64,000 bases of DNA, taken from a virus. Positions 43,325-53,259 of this stretch are shown one piece after another (within the stretch, counting starts at the first letter, position 1; the number at the start of each line of letters is the position of its first letter). The stretch is taken from positions 1 through 64,000 of IMG/VR virus record IMGVR_UViG_3300034082_002235. One strand, given 5' to 3'. The translations under genes were made by a program, and so were the position numbers. Below the pieces are notes generated by a model. The model searched no databases. It was not told the origin of the DNA and saw only the letters and a list, made by a program, of their open reading frames with translations.

Positions 43325-44068
43325 ATGCAAAAACCTACAAAAGGAATTAAACCAAAACCAACATCTGATGTTACAGGTGACAAAGTTGATAAAAAAACTA
43401 AAAAACAATTAATTTGTTCGTTGGTTAAAAAGAAAACTAAAGAAAAATTTTTATCAGAGGGTCAAAGAAAATATTACGATATTCTTAACAACAATCAGAT
43501 AACAATTTGTTCCGGACCCGCAGGTGTAGGTAAAAGTTATATCGCAATGAAAGCAGCTGTTGATTTATTGTTAGATGAAACAAATTTTTATGAAAAAATA
43601 ATAATTGTTAGGCCAGCCGTTGAAGCAGAAGAAAAACTTGGTAGTTTACCAGGTGGAGTAGAAGAAAAATTAGACCCTTATATTTTTCCATCTTATTATC
43701 TTTTAAATAAAATTATAGGTAAAGAGACAAGGGAAAAATTAAAAGAAATTGAAGCGATTGAAGTATTTGCATTGGCTTACATGAGAGGAATGAATATCGA
43801 CAATTCAATATTAATTTTTGAAGAAGCCCAAAATTCCACCCCAAGTCAAATGAAACTTCTTTTAACAAGAATTGGATTTAATTCAAAATTCTTTATTTCA
43901 GGGGATTTGGAACAATTTGATAGACATAAAGATAGAACACAAACCGGGTTATGGGATGCTCTTAAAAAGTTTCAAGATTTAGAAGATGTTGGGACATTTG
44001 AATTTAGTTCTGAGGATATTGTGAGAAATCCATTAATTTCTAAAATATTAAAAAGATACGAACCATGA
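43325..44068 (+). CDS. phoH: PhoH-like ATPase
   Basis: 247 residues. Walker A GPAGVGKS (64-71), then IIIVRPAVEAEEKLGSLPG, Walker B ILIFEEAQN near 160, and ISGDLEQFDR. The N-terminal about 45 residues are basic and disordered. PhoH is frequent in T4-type phages of aquatic bacteria and is an RNA-helicase-like ATPase of uncertain job. The following gene starts within its final codons. Confidence 0.9.
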   Translation: MQKPTKGIKPKPTSDVTGDKVDKKTKKQLICSLVKKKTKEKFLSEGQRKYYDILNNNQITICSGPAGVGKSYIAMKAAVDLLLDETNFYEKIIIVRPAVEAEEKLGSLPGGVEEKLDPYIFPSYYLLNKIIGKETREKLKEIEAIEVFALAYMRGMNIDNSILIFEEAQNSTPSQMKLLLTRIGFNSKFFISGDLEQFDRHKDRTQTGLWDALKKFQDLEDVGTFEFSSEDIVRNPLISKILKRYEP

Positions 44069-44664
44069 GAATTGGGATAGAGTTAAATGGGGTGTTGAGA
44101 GATACCCTTAAAAAAATACAACAAGAGTACGAAAAATGGTATATTGAAAATCCATTTAAAGAAGAAGGTGAAGAGGGATTTGAATATCAAGTAATCTCTG
44201 ATTTGACAACTTTGAATATCATGACTCACCTTAAATTTAAAAATGAGGACGAATTATATGATTTTCTTTATAAAGAACATACAATGGAGATTTTCGGTCA
44301 TTCGGGGTCTGTTGAAATATCGAGTATGTCCGACTTTAACGAATTTTATTTGGACATTAGGGATAATCATGATGTTTTAATTGTTTCCGATGAAATGGGT
44401 AAATCAAAACCAGCTTCATTATTTTTTATTTCAAAATTTGGTTGTTTAGTCGAAACTATAAAATTTTATAGCGAATCAACAATAAATTTGATGTGGGATT
44501 CAATAGACGTTTTACTTACCGCAAATCCTAAACTATTATTAGACTATCCTGAGGGTAAAACGATAATAAAGTTTAACACCATTTATAACTCAGAAATTAA
44601 CATCGAGCACTCAATATCAAGTATTAAAGAGCTCAAATCTAAAATCGAAAAAATTTATGATTAA
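44065..44664 (+). CDS. HAD-like 5'-nucleotidase family protein, possibly degenerate
   Basis: 199 residues. It opens IGIELNGVLRDTLKKI: HAD motif I would be D-x-D-G-V, but the first residues here are E-L-N, so the nucleophile Asp is missing. VLIVSDEMGKSKPASLFFISK resembles HAD motif II/III, and SIDVLLTANPKLL the last motif. The fold is plausible but catalysis doubtful. Overlaps PhoH by 4 nt and the next gene by 8 nt. Confidence 0.5.
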   Translation: MRIGIELNGVLRDTLKKIQQEYEKWYIENPFKEEGEEGFEYQVISDLTTLNIMTHLKFKNEDELYDFLYKEHTMEIFGHSGSVEISSMSDFNEFYLDIRDNHDVLIVSDEMGKSKPASLFFISKFGCLVETIKFYSESTINLMWDSIDVLLTANPKLLLDYPEGKTIIKFNTIYNSEINIEHSISSIKELKSKIEKIYD

Positions 44665-44935
44665 TGTATTAGGAGAAGTTTATTATATTGACTTAGACTT
44701 AGTTGAAGAATACATTGGAATCTCCAATGATAATGAGACACTGTCAGGAGACACATCCGAAGTGAAAATAAATATTGTTAAGTTTGACTTAGTAAAAATG
44801 ATGTTAGACACGGTATTATCAGAGCATGATGAGCTTGACGAAACATTAGGTATGAAACAAACATCAAATACCAGTATACCATTTAGAATTGCCTTCAATA
44901 GCCTATTAAACAAAAAACTTATAAATCACTATTAA
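44657..44935 (+). CDS. Hypothetical protein
   Basis: 92 residues: INVLGEVYYIDLDLVEEYI, an acidic middle, then VKFDLVKMMLDTVLSEHDELDETLGM and a C-terminal helix IAFNSLLNKKLINHY. It looks like a small alpha/beta protein common in T4-type phages. No known name. In an operon with PhoH. Confidence 0.45.
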   Translation: MINVLGEVYYIDLDLVEEYIGISNDNETLSGDTSEVKINIVKFDLVKMMLDTVLSEHDELDETLGMKQTSNTSIPFRIAFNSLLNKKLINHY

Positions 44936-44938
44936 AAT

Positions 44939-45991
44939 ATGGAAAATTCGTTAGAAGAAAAAGTAAAACAATCCATCCAAACATTAAGAGACAAACAATC
45001 AAGAATTTATCTATTAGTTCAAGACACTAAAGGTAATGCAAGAGCATCTGTTCGTTTTATGTATCAAATGGGCAAAACATTAAAAGACAATGGGTTCAAC
45101 CCAATCATACTTCATGAAAAGGTAGATTATGCCGGAGTTGTTGCATGGTTAGACGAATCTTATATGGAGTTACCTCACAAGGCAATTGAAGGTCAAAATT
45201 TGGAGATATCTCCTGAAGATTTTTTGATTATTCCAGAAGTATTTGGTTACATAATGGACCAAGTTAAACAATTACCATGTGCTAAAATTGTGTTGACTCA
45301 ATCATACTCATATATGTTAGAAACGTTACAACCAGGTCAAACTTGGTCTCAATTTGGGTTTATGAAATGTATCACAACTAATAATAAACAAAAAGAATAT
45401 ATTGAGAAAGTTATGAGAAGTTGTTCTTTTGATATTCTTGAACCTTATATTAGTGAAGTTTTTACACCTAAATTATTACCCGCAATGCCAATCATTGGTA
45501 TTCATACTAAAGACCAAAGTGATGCAGTCAATCTAATTAAAACATTTTATTTGAGGTTTCCTCAGTATCGTTGGTTTACCTTTAGAGATTTAAGAGGTTT
45601 ATCTGAAGTAGAATTTGCTAATTCTCTTAAAGATTGTTTTGTTAGTGTTTGGGTAGATAATGAAAGTGGATTTGGTACATTTCCATTAGAATCTATGAAA
45701 TCAAATGTTCCTGTGATAGGTAAAGTTCCCGACTTACCTCCGACTTGGATGAATGAAGATAACGGTATTTGGATAACAGACCATACATTACTTGCTGATG
45801 TTATTTCAGATTTTATTCAAAATTGGTTAGAGGATAATATTAAACCTGAACTTTATGATGAAATGAAAAAAACATCAGAACAGTTTTCGGACAAACAAAA
45901 ATTTGAATCATCAGTAGTTTCATTATTTGAAAATTACCTAAATACGAGAGCGGATGCGTTCGAACAACAAATCACTAAAACAGAAGAATAA
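44939..45991 (+). CDS. Glycosyltransferase, GT-B-like
   Basis: 350 residues. RIYLLVQDTKGNARASVRFMYQ opening, NPIILHEKVDYAGVVAWL, PIIGIHTKDQSDAVNLIKTFY, RWFTFRDLRGLS and VWVDNESGFGTFPLESMKSNVPVIGKVP, which is the nucleotide-sugar site pattern E-x7-E of GT-B transferases. Probably the second member of a transferase pair with the next gene, which starts 1 nt after its stop. Confidence 0.65.
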   Translation: MENSLEEKVKQSIQTLRDKQSRIYLLVQDTKGNARASVRFMYQMGKTLKDNGFNPIILHEKVDYAGVVAWLDESYMELPHKAIEGQNLEISPEDFLIIPEVFGYIMDQVKQLPCAKIVLTQSYSYMLETLQPGQTWSQFGFMKCITTNNKQKEYIEKVMRSCSFDILEPYISEVFTPKLLPAMPIIGIHTKDQSDAVNLIKTFYLRFPQYRWFTFRDLRGLSEVEFANSLKDCFVSVWVDNESGFGTFPLESMKSNVPVIGKVPDLPPTWMNEDNGIWITDHTLLADVISDFIQNWLEDNIKPELYDEMKKTSEQFSDKQKFESSVVSLFENYLNTRADAFEQQITKTEE

Positions 45992-45992
45992 T

Positions 45993-46799
45993 ATGGAAAA
46001 CAAATTATCACTTTCAATTATATTACCAATCAAATCTTCAAAAGTAAAAGACTTTGAAGACTATTTTAATAAGGCAATTGAGTCTATTAAAAATCAACAA
46101 GTCAGTATTGAAGAATTAGTAATAGTACATACTCCTGAAGAATCATTAGTGTCTTTCATTAGCGGATACGACTTTGGAGAATTAAAGATTAATAAATTAG
46201 TTTGGGATAAAGACCCGAGTTATATGGACCAAGTTAACCATGGTATTAAAAACGCTAAAGGTGAGTGGATTTCATTATTTGAGTTTGATGATGAATATTC
46301 TTCAATTTGGTTTAAAAATGTTAAAAAATATACAGAATCTTACCCCGAAATACAAATGTTTTTACCGGTAGTTGTTGAGACTGACGATAAAGGAGTGTTC
46401 GCAGGATTCACCAATGAGGCTACTTTTGCGGCAAATTTTACACAAGAGATGGGATTTTTGACAAATGAAACATTGCAGAATTATCAAAATTTCCAAACTG
46501 CCGGGTCAGTTTTTAAAAAAGAAATTATTGAAGATTTTGGAGGATTTAAATCGTCAATTAAATTAACATTTATCTATGAATTTTTATTAAGGTTAACTTA
46601 TAATTCAGTTTCAATTATGACCATCCCAAAGCTTGGATACAAACATATTAATATGAGAGAAGGTTCTATTTTTTGGAACTATAAGTTTGGTGAATCAGTA
46701 ATGACTGAAGATGAGGTAAAATTTTGGATTCAAACGGCAAAACGAGAATACTTTTTCGTTGAGGATAGAGCCATAAAGTATGAACCATTAAATGAGTAA
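45993..46799 (+). CDS. Glycosyltransferase family 2-like
   Basis: 268 residues from ATG 45993 (MENKLSLSIILPIKSSK); a longer reading from 45954 would overlap the previous gene. GT-A features: IEELVIVHTPEES, INHGIKNAKGEWISLFEFDDEYSS with the DDE metal site near residue 100, and QTAGSVFKKEIIEDFGGF. Followed directly by the sigma factor gene. Confidence 0.72.
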   Translation: MENKLSLSIILPIKSSKVKDFEDYFNKAIESIKNQQVSIEELVIVHTPEESLVSFISGYDFGELKINKLVWDKDPSYMDQVNHGIKNAKGEWISLFEFDDEYSSIWFKNVKKYTESYPEIQMFLPVVVETDDKGVFAGFTNEATFAANFTQEMGFLTNETLQNYQNFQTAGSVFKKEIIEDFGGFKSSIKLTFIYEFLLRLTYNSVSIMTIPKLGYKHINMREGSIFWNYKFGESVMTEDEVKFWIQTAKREYFFVEDRAIKYEPLNE

Positions 46800-47546
46800 A
46801 TGCAAGAAACTCTATCTGCGTCAACAGAAGATGTTTTATCGAAAAAAAGAGGTAGGAAAACCGTTAATTTAAACTATTTTGATGTAAGAGAAGAATTAGC
46901 CGTAAGGAATTTTTTAATTGCGGAAACCTTTGAGGAAAAAAATAAAATTTATAATGAATTTTTAAGAGGGCCTTTAGATAAAATGATATCTTCTATTATT
47001 AGACGATACAAATTATATCGTAAAGATATGAATTTTACTGAAATTCATACGGACACTCACTCATTTTTGATGACAAAAGTTGATAAATTCAAACCATCAA
47101 AAGAGAAAAAAGCGTATTCGTATTTTGGTACCATTTGTAAAAATTATTTAATGGGTCAAATAATTAAAGACCAAAAAGAAACTAATAGGAGAGTATCTTA
47201 TGAAGACATTTCCACCAGTATTGAAGAAAGACCGGATATGATTTATAGAATTGATGATGATATTGTTGAAAGTCATGCCATCATCAATGAGTATCTTAAG
47301 GAATTAAAAGACTTCATTGAGAAAGAATCATTAAACGATAATGAAAAAAAATTAGGTTACGCTCTTATTGATTTATTTGATAATTATGAACAGATTTTTT
47401 CAGGGGCGGATAATAACAAATTTAATAAAAATGTTATACTTCTTTCGTTAAGAGAAATGACTAACTTGAGTACTAAAGAAATTCGTAGTTCAATTAAACG
47501 ATTTAAAAAACTTTACCTAATTATTCAGGTAAAAATGAAAAACTAA
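46800..47546 (+). CDS. 55: Late-transcription sigma factor, gp55-like
   Basis: 248 residues. The central region SKEKKAYSYFGTICKNYLMGQIIKDQKE matches sigma region 2 of T4 gp55 (A-F-A-Y-F-T-Q-I pattern), which recognises the TATAAATA late -10 box with the sliding clamp. The N-terminus SKKRGRKTVNLNYFDVREELAV is also gp55-like, and the C-terminus is a basic region (SIKRFKKLYLII). It is longer than T4 gp55 (185). It should direct expression of the capsid and tail genes here. ATG starts right at the previous stop. Confidence 0.72.
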   Translation: MQETLSASTEDVLSKKRGRKTVNLNYFDVREELAVRNFLIAETFEEKNKIYNEFLRGPLDKMISSIIRRYKLYRKDMNFTEIHTDTHSFLMTKVDKFKPSKEKKAYSYFGTICKNYLMGQIIKDQKETNRRVSYEDISTSIEERPDMIYRIDDDIVESHAIINEYLKELKDFIEKESLNDNEKKLGYALIDLFDNYEQIFSGADNNKFNKNVILLSLREMTNLSTKEIRSSIKRFKKLYLIIQVKMKN

Positions 47547-47554
47547 ATGGGAAG

Positions 47555-47562
47555 TATTTATT
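47555..47562 (+). promoter_or_regulatory. TATTTATT motif 3 nt before the gene at 47566
   Basis: Sense orientation, heading the baseplate gene run. Confidence 0.35.
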
Positions 47563-47565
47563 AAT

Positions 47566-47931
47566 ATGGCAAGACCTACAAGAAAAGAAATTAATTTTTC
47601 AAAAGACTCTATATTATCTCTTATGCAAGAAATCTACAATGAACTTGTTGAGCAAAGACAAACCGCGATTAGAATTCAAAACAAAATGTTGGCAATGTTG
47701 AAGGACCCTTCCGATATGATTACTATTGGTCCGGTAATTGAAAAACAACAAAAAATTGTTAATGATTGCGTCGAGAAAAAAATTAGTCTTTCTAAACTAC
47801 AGTCAAGTATTTGGGAAAAATCTAGTAATAATACTGAGTCATTTTCAATGGCTGACTTAGACGATGATTTAATACAGAATCTTATTGAAAAGGATGTTTC
47901 TGATGATTTGGAAACATATAAAATGAAATAA
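47566..47931 (+). CDS. Conserved phage protein, helical
   Basis: 121 residues, long helices: SILSLMQEIYNELVEQRQTAI, KQQKIVNDCVEKKISLSKLQ, plus an acidic C-terminal LDDDLIQNLIEKDV. Conserved-looking in T4-type phages next to structural genes but with no function I know. Six nt separate it from the next gene. Confidence 0.45.
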   Translation: MARPTRKEINFSKDSILSLMQEIYNELVEQRQTAIRIQNKMLAMLKDPSDMITIGPVIEKQQKIVNDCVEKKISLSKLQSSIWEKSSNNTESFSMADLDDDLIQNLIEKDVSDDLETYKMK

Positions 47932-47937
47932 GATATT

Positions 47938-50007
47938 ATGGCAATACCTGATTTAGTAAATTCTGAACAAAAAATTCAAAGTAGACTTAACGCAATTAAG
48001 ACATTTAATGATGTGTCTCAATCGGAAAAGTCTTTAATTAAAAATGCGGGTAATTCATTATCTAAATCTACCGCAGAAATATCGACACAACTTAATAAAA
48101 TTAAAGACTTACAAAAAAGGTATTTAAAAGACCCTCTAAATTCAACTGACAAATTATTAAATTTTTTAGGGACAACTAAAGGAAATGGGTCTGAGTCATT
48201 AGGATACCTTAAAAAAAAAGTACTCGAAGTTGCGGTTAAAATTGAACCAACAATTGCAGCAATAGTTAAAGAACAAACAATTAAGGCTTTGGGGTGTTCT
48301 CAGGAACAAACCTATACAGGTTTTAATCTTAACGGACTTCAAATAAGTCCATTATCCACATTACCTCAATCTGAAGGTATTTACATTCCTATACAATCGA
48401 TTGATTTCTTTTCTAATTTAAAAAATTCACCAGACACTAAATTTGGTAAAATGTTTTATGAAAAACCGGTTCCGTCCGCTAGTACGATATTTAAACCGTA
48501 TGGTGGGACAAAGTCATTTCCAATGAACAAACAAATGTATCAACTTACCGAGACTCAAAATTTAGGTAAATCATTTTCACAAATTAACGGTAAAAATTAC
48601 TTAGGTAAATCCGGTCAAAATTTATTTGATTTCCAATACACTAAACAAAATAGCTTTCAAGTAACCGGAGATTATTATAGAGTATTGTTACTTAATCGAG
48701 AAAATAATATAAATAATGTTGGTGAATTTTTATCGGATTATTATAGTACTATTAAATTAATTGACCCAGTTGATGTTGGAATGCAATTAGTTAATATTGT
48801 TTCAGGCGCAATCAGTATAAATTCTCAAATTGGTAGTGGGGAAATAACTAATCAATCAAAATTTATGCTAATCGCTCAACGAATTTTAGGACTTTGTTTT
48901 GATTCAAGGCAAGAAATTGATGTTAGTGGTACCGCTAAAATTGCGGAATTAGATGGGGTTGATGATAGTTTTTTTGAATTAACGGAGATTGATTTAAGAA
49001 ATATAGAAATTGAAATTTCAAATATTCAAAACGGGGTAATGGAATTTGTTGATTGTGATAACGTTAAATTACCTGTTGATACAGAATCATTGGTTTCTCA
49101 GCTTGTTGATTTTCGAGATAATGTTGATAATCAAACAACTGAACAACAAGTTAACACTATTAATACAATTGTTAATTCAATTTCACAAAACCCTCAGTGG
49201 TCTCTGATGATTCCATCTAATTTTAATGCTAGTGTTGCAATTGATAAAAATATAATTAAAAAAATACCTTTGGCGGTTGCATCTGGAGTTTTATCTCCCA
49301 AAGTCTTATTACCACTTTATACTTTACTCTCAGTTGTTCAATCAGGGGCGACCTATACTTATAACCAACAGGTAACTTCAGTAAATCAAGTTATTCAATC
49401 AGGTAATAGTAATACAACACAAGGGAGTAATATTGTTGCAGATGGTGCTGATTTTTTAAAGAAATATAAAAAATTCTCAATCGAAGTTATATCTTTAATT
49501 AATAGCGAATTCTTAAAAGTGTTATTTCAAGAATTAAAAAAAGATATTTTAAATTTAGTCGTATTAATTTTAAAGGATGTGACAAAATCTCAAAGATTAA
49601 AAAAATACGCAATTATTTTAAAATTAGTTCAGTTGGCATTAATTGTATCACAACTAATCAATGACTATCGAAAATGTAAGTCATTAATGAGTAACATTTT
49701 ATTATTACTTAACACAATTAACGGATTAGGTCCTAAACAATTAATTAGTAGGAATGCTATACCCCTACCATTATTATACATGGCTCAATTTTTACCGGGA
49801 TTTTCACCTGAAAGAGCTTCGATTAATACTATTGAATTACTACAAGGGATAGGAATACCAACAGGTACATTACCTGACGGTTCCCCGAATTTAATGTTAT
49901 TATATAATTTAATGGCGAATAAAGGTGTTGATACGGAAAGAGCAGAAAATGAATGGGTGCAAGTCGCCATTACAAGTCCCGCCACAGGTGTCGGAAAACC
50001 AGTATAA
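47938..50007 (+). CDS. Large virion protein of the baseplate/hub region
   Basis: 689 residues with many helices. N-terminal coiled region (STAEISTQLNKIKDLQKRYL), a middle of beta strands, hydrophobic helices near 540-610 (ILNLVVLILKDV, IILKLVQLALIVSQLI) and a C-terminus GTLPDGSPNLMLLYNLMANKG. Encoded directly upstream of the gp5-like gene; large size and position fit a hub or tail-core protein. A membrane-interacting role during ejection is possible from the hydrophobic helices (inference). Confidence 0.5.
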   Translation: MAIPDLVNSEQKIQSRLNAIKTFNDVSQSEKSLIKNAGNSLSKSTAEISTQLNKIKDLQKRYLKDPLNSTDKLLNFLGTTKGNGSESLGYLKKKVLEVAVKIEPTIAAIVKEQTIKALGCSQEQTYTGFNLNGLQISPLSTLPQSEGIYIPIQSIDFFSNLKNSPDTKFGKMFYEKPVPSASTIFKPYGGTKSFPMNKQMYQLTETQNLGKSFSQINGKNYLGKSGQNLFDFQYTKQNSFQVTGDYYRVLLLNRENNINNVGEFLSDYYSTIKLIDPVDVGMQLVNIVSGAISINSQIGSGEITNQSKFMLIAQRILGLCFDSRQEIDVSGTAKIAELDGVDDSFFELTEIDLRNIEIEISNIQNGVMEFVDCDNVKLPVDTESLVSQLVDFRDNVDNQTTEQQVNTINTIVNSISQNPQWSLMIPSNFNASVAIDKNIIKKIPLAVASGVLSPKVLLPLYTLLSVVQSGATYTYNQQVTSVNQVIQSGNSNTTQGSNIVADGADFLKKYKKFSIEVISLINSEFLKVLFQELKKDILNLVVLILKDVTKSQRLKKYAIILKLVQLALIVSQLINDYRKCKSLMSNILLLLNTINGLGPKQLISRNAIPLPLLYMAQFLPGFSPERASINTIELLQGIGIPTGTLPDGSPNLMLLYNLMANKGVDTERAENEWVQVAITSPATGVGKPV

Positions 50008-50008
50008 T

Positions 50009-50215
50009 ATGAAAAAAGAAGAATTTGAAAATATAATTAAGGAGCAATCTAATCTCAAAAACTTACCTAACCAAAAATTAGTTGAGTTCATGGATTTACT
50101 ATCTTCAGATTTTGAAGGTACTAAACAAAGTATAATAAACTCAACACTTTATTTAGATAAAGTCGAGGAGTTATATAATAACACTTTAAAAGTTTATCAA
50201 GAAAGAACTAAATAA
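50009..50215 (+). CDS. Small hypothetical protein
   Basis: 68 residues from ATG 50009 (MKKEEFENIIKEQSNLKNL). It overlaps the gp5-like gene by one base. Helical and charged. A longer reading from 49925 runs inside the previous gene and is unlikely. The start includes II-KE-Q, reminiscent of the leader cut motif, but without the ES pattern. Confidence 0.45.
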   Translation: MKKEEFENIIKEQSNLKNLPNQKLVEFMDLLSSDFEGTKQSIINSTLYLDKVEELYNNTLKVYQERTK

Positions 50216-51735
50216 TGAGTAAACCTATATTTTATCAATGTATTGTCTTAGATAATCAAGACCCTCTAATGCTTGGGAGAGTAAGGGCTAGAATAGTTAC
50301 GGACAATTACGAAGATATTCTTAAGAGTATTGATAGTCCTAAATGGAATCCTGAAAAAGACCCATGGACTTCAAGGGACCCGTTAGTGTTTAATTCATTA
50401 TTACCTTATTTTGTTTATCAAGTTCCAAAGGTTGACGAGTTAATTCAAGTAATGTTTTTAAATGTTGATTTTAAATATCAAAATCAATATTACGTTCAGA
50501 ATAATTTCTCAAGTCCGACATCCACATTTAAAGAATTTAATTTTGGTGCAAATAAATTCACTGGGACCGGTTTTCAGATTGAGAACCCAAGACCACTAAA
50601 AAATCAAAATGGGACTTACACCGATAATGGTATTCATGAGGGGGTATTTCCTCAACCAGGTGATAACGCTTTATTAGGACGTGGTAGTGCCGATATTGTT
50701 ATAAAACAAGATGAGGTTTTATTAAGGGCGGGAAAATTTAAAGGTGAAACATTACAACCGAATGTAGTACCTGTCGGTAATTCTCAAAGAGGATTTTTCC
50801 AACTTACCAAATTTAATAGTGTTAAACAAAGTTTGGCACCAAAAACTTATTTTGAACTTAAAGAAAATGTTCTTTTAACCAAATATCTAATAGAATGGGT
50901 TGTTAATAATCCTGAAAATAGTCAAGATAAGTTTGGAGGTTCCGTTTATTTATATCAATTAAAATCAGATATTTCTGTTAATACAAAAAATTTAACAGTT
51001 GGTAGTCCTATTAATGAAAATCTAAAACAATTAATAACAACACAAGATTTTTCATTATTAACTAAATCGGACACAATTAAATTCATTAACGCATTTATTA
51101 AAAAATGTAATGATAAAAGTCCTTCAATTGGGGGAGTTGTAACTTTTTCATCTAATGCTCAAGACACCAATTTCCCAATATTTTTTAGACCATCAAATTC
51201 AATGTATTCATTAATTAATTCAACCTCATCTAGCATTGAATCAATTAATATTTCTCAAATATATAAAGAGGTTAAATTAAACTCTGCAGACCCAGGAGGT
51301 TATGGATTTATTTATGTTAAAGGTAAAGTGACTTTACGTACTCCTTTAGTTCCTGTTAAAGTAGTTGTCCCACAAGATACTTATATTAGTACAGAGTCAA
51401 CATATGGCGCTATTGGTGCGGATAAATTATATTTGTTGTCTCATCTATCTCAAATACCGGGTAAATCAAAAATAAATTTTGATAATACATTATATGGAAT
51501 TGATACTAAAAAATTCGCAGATGACATTGAACCTAATACTTCAAGTATGGTTAGAGGTGAAGAACTTTTAGAATTAATCAGTTTAATTGTTAGATTCTTG
51601 GTTAGTCACACACACGCTTATCCAGGATTACCCCCTGTTAATGTCACTCAAGATGGTTCTAACGTTGCAAACATACTTACTGAAATGCAAAATGCCTATA
51701 CTAAAATACTTAATGAAAATATTCGACTTAATTGA
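50215..51735 (+). CDS. 5: Baseplate hub protein, gp5/VgrG-like OB-fold
   Basis: 506 residues. The N-terminal OB-fold is visible: VLDNQDPLMLGRVRARIV, then PWTSRDPLVFNSLLPYF and VPKVDELIQVMFLN, as in gp5 and VgrG hubs at the tip of the tube. The C-terminal part holds LISLIVRFLVSHTHAYPGLPP, typical of a hub segment. No lysozyme active site is visible, unlike T4 gp5, so murein digestion must be done by another protein. It is in the baseplate operon. Confidence 0.72.
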   Translation: MSKPIFYQCIVLDNQDPLMLGRVRARIVTDNYEDILKSIDSPKWNPEKDPWTSRDPLVFNSLLPYFVYQVPKVDELIQVMFLNVDFKYQNQYYVQNNFSSPTSTFKEFNFGANKFTGTGFQIENPRPLKNQNGTYTDNGIHEGVFPQPGDNALLGRGSADIVIKQDEVLLRAGKFKGETLQPNVVPVGNSQRGFFQLTKFNSVKQSLAPKTYFELKENVLLTKYLIEWVVNNPENSQDKFGGSVYLYQLKSDISVNTKNLTVGSPINENLKQLITTQDFSLLTKSDTIKFINAFIKKCNDKSPSIGGVVTFSSNAQDTNFPIFFRPSNSMYSLINSTSSSIESINISQIYKEVKLNSADPGGYGFIYVKGKVTLRTPLVPVKVVVPQDTYISTESTYGAIGADKLYLLSHLSQIPGKSKINFDNTLYGIDTKKFADDIEPNTSSMVRGEELLELISLIVRFLVSHTHAYPGLPPVNVTQDGSNVANILTEMQNAYTKILNENIRLN

Positions 51736-51743
51736 TATTTATA
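51736..51743 (+). promoter_or_regulatory. TATTTATA motif, 13 nt before the gene at 51757
   Basis: Same 15-mer TTGATATTTATAATT as before the gp13-like gene. Confidence 0.4.
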
Positions 51744-51756
51744 ATTAAAAAGATAG

Positions 51757-53259
51757 ATGTCAATTTTAAGGTCTTATATAGATAAAAACAATACCATTAT
51801 TTCAAACTCTTATGTTAATACAGGAAGGAACCCTGTTATTGAGTTAAATTTTGGTGCTTCTGATTTAATTGTTCCAAACTTTGGGTATACGAGATTCATC
51901 TTCGATTTAGATTTATCTTTACTACGTCAAAACATTCAATCGGGTGTAATCTCAACAGGTTGTACTACCGGAATGACACATACATTAAACATGACTAATA
52001 CCTCTTCATTTGATAACGAATTATTAAATACTTTCATGTCAAACGAAAGAAGAAGGGCAACCTCATTTGATTTAATCCTATTTAGAATCCCTGAGATTTC
52101 CGGAACTACCGGAGGACCTCAACTATGGGATGAAGGTGTTGGATTTGATTATAGTGATTTTAATGTTAGTAAAGGAACCTCAAATGGTTCTTCAACCCCA
52201 CTTACCTATGTTGATAGTCGTGCATATTCGTCAAGACCATCTAACTGGTTTCAAACAACCACAATAGATAATTGGTCTCAACCGGGAATATATGACAACA
52301 CTAATCAAGGGGTTGTTAATTATTCGGGATTAACTATTGTTAGTCGACAACATTTTGAATTAGGTAATGAAGACTTATATATGGATATGTCCGCCGAAAT
52401 TAATGGAGTGTTAAATGGAAGTATCACAGGAGTTACCGGGTGGGGATTGGCGTATCTCCCTCAAATTGAGAATATTTCAGGTCTTACCGATAGTTATAGT
52501 GTTGCATTCTTTTCAAGACAAACCCAGACGTTTTACCAACCATTCCTACAAACAACATATAATGATTTAATTCAAGACGATAGAAATCAATTTCTAAAAA
52601 ACCAAGTTAATAAACTTTATCTATATATCTACCAAAATGGGAATTTTGTAAATTTAGATAGAAACCCTATTGTAAACGTTTATACTCGAGATAATTCACT
52701 TTGGTCAGGTGCGACCGGATTAACTTCTTGTCTAATTACAAAAGGAATATATGAAGTCACTATTCCTAATGTATTTTCAGGATGTGCCGCCCCATGTGTT
52801 TTTTACGATGTATGGTCAAACCTTTCAATAAATGGACAAGGAATACCAAATGTAGAAAATCAATTTATTCTCCAAGAATATACTTCAGGAATACAAATTG
52901 GGTCAACATCTAAGGAGCCTCAAAAATATGGATTTAATTTTTATGGTATATTACAAAATGAAAATATCCTTAATACCGACATCAGGAAAGTTGGGGTAAC
53001 CATTAAAAAGGCGTATACCGCTCAACAAATGTTATTAGATGTTTCTTCATATTATCGAGTATATGTAAAAGAAGGGACGACTGAAGTTTTAGTTCAAGAT
53101 TGGACCCCAATTAATAGAACACCGAATGAATATTATTTTATGTTTGACATGAGAGATAAAATACCAAATCAATATTATGTTGATATTCAAGTAAATACAT
53201 CAGGTGAAAAAGACACCTATAAAAAACAATTAACCTTTAATATTGTAAATCACAAGTAA
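51757..53259 (+). CDS. Virion structural protein
   Basis: 500 residues, beta-rich. Begins MSILRSYIDKNNTIISNS, a start I have seen in baseplate/tail proteins of Bacteroidetes phages; contains WGLAYLPQIENISGLTDSYSVAFFSRQTQTFY and CLITKGIYEVTIPNVFSG. The composition resembles a baseplate wedge or fibre-anchor. One base is shared with the next start. No further assignment. Confidence 0.5.
   Translation: MSILRSYIDKNNTIISNSYVNTGRNPVIELNFGASDLIVPNFGYTRFIFDLDLSLLRQNIQSGVISTGCTTGMTHTLNMTNTSSFDNELLNTFMSNERRRATSFDLILFRIPEISGTTGGPQLWDEGVGFDYSDFNVSKGTSNGSSTPLTYVDSRAYSSRPSNWFQTTTIDNWSQPGIYDNTNQGVVNYSGLTIVSRQHFELGNEDLYMDMSAEINGVLNGSITGVTGWGLAYLPQIENISGLTDSYSVAFFSRQTQTFYQPFLQTTYNDLIQDDRNQFLKNQVNKLYLYIYQNGNFVNLDRNPIVNVYTRDNSLWSGATGLTSCLITKGIYEVTIPNVFSGCAAPCVFYDVWSNLSINGQGIPNVENQFILQEYTSGIQIGSTSKEPQKYGFNFYGILQNENILNTDIRKVGVTIKKAYTAQQMLLDVSSYYRVYVKEGTTEVLVQDWTPINRTPNEYYFMFDMRDKIPNQYYVDIQVNTSGEKDTYKKQLTFNIVNHK

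Noticed and set aside
49925-50008. Longer start for the small gene at 50009
   Set aside because: It reads the end of the previous gene in another frame; ATG 50009 lies right after its stop.
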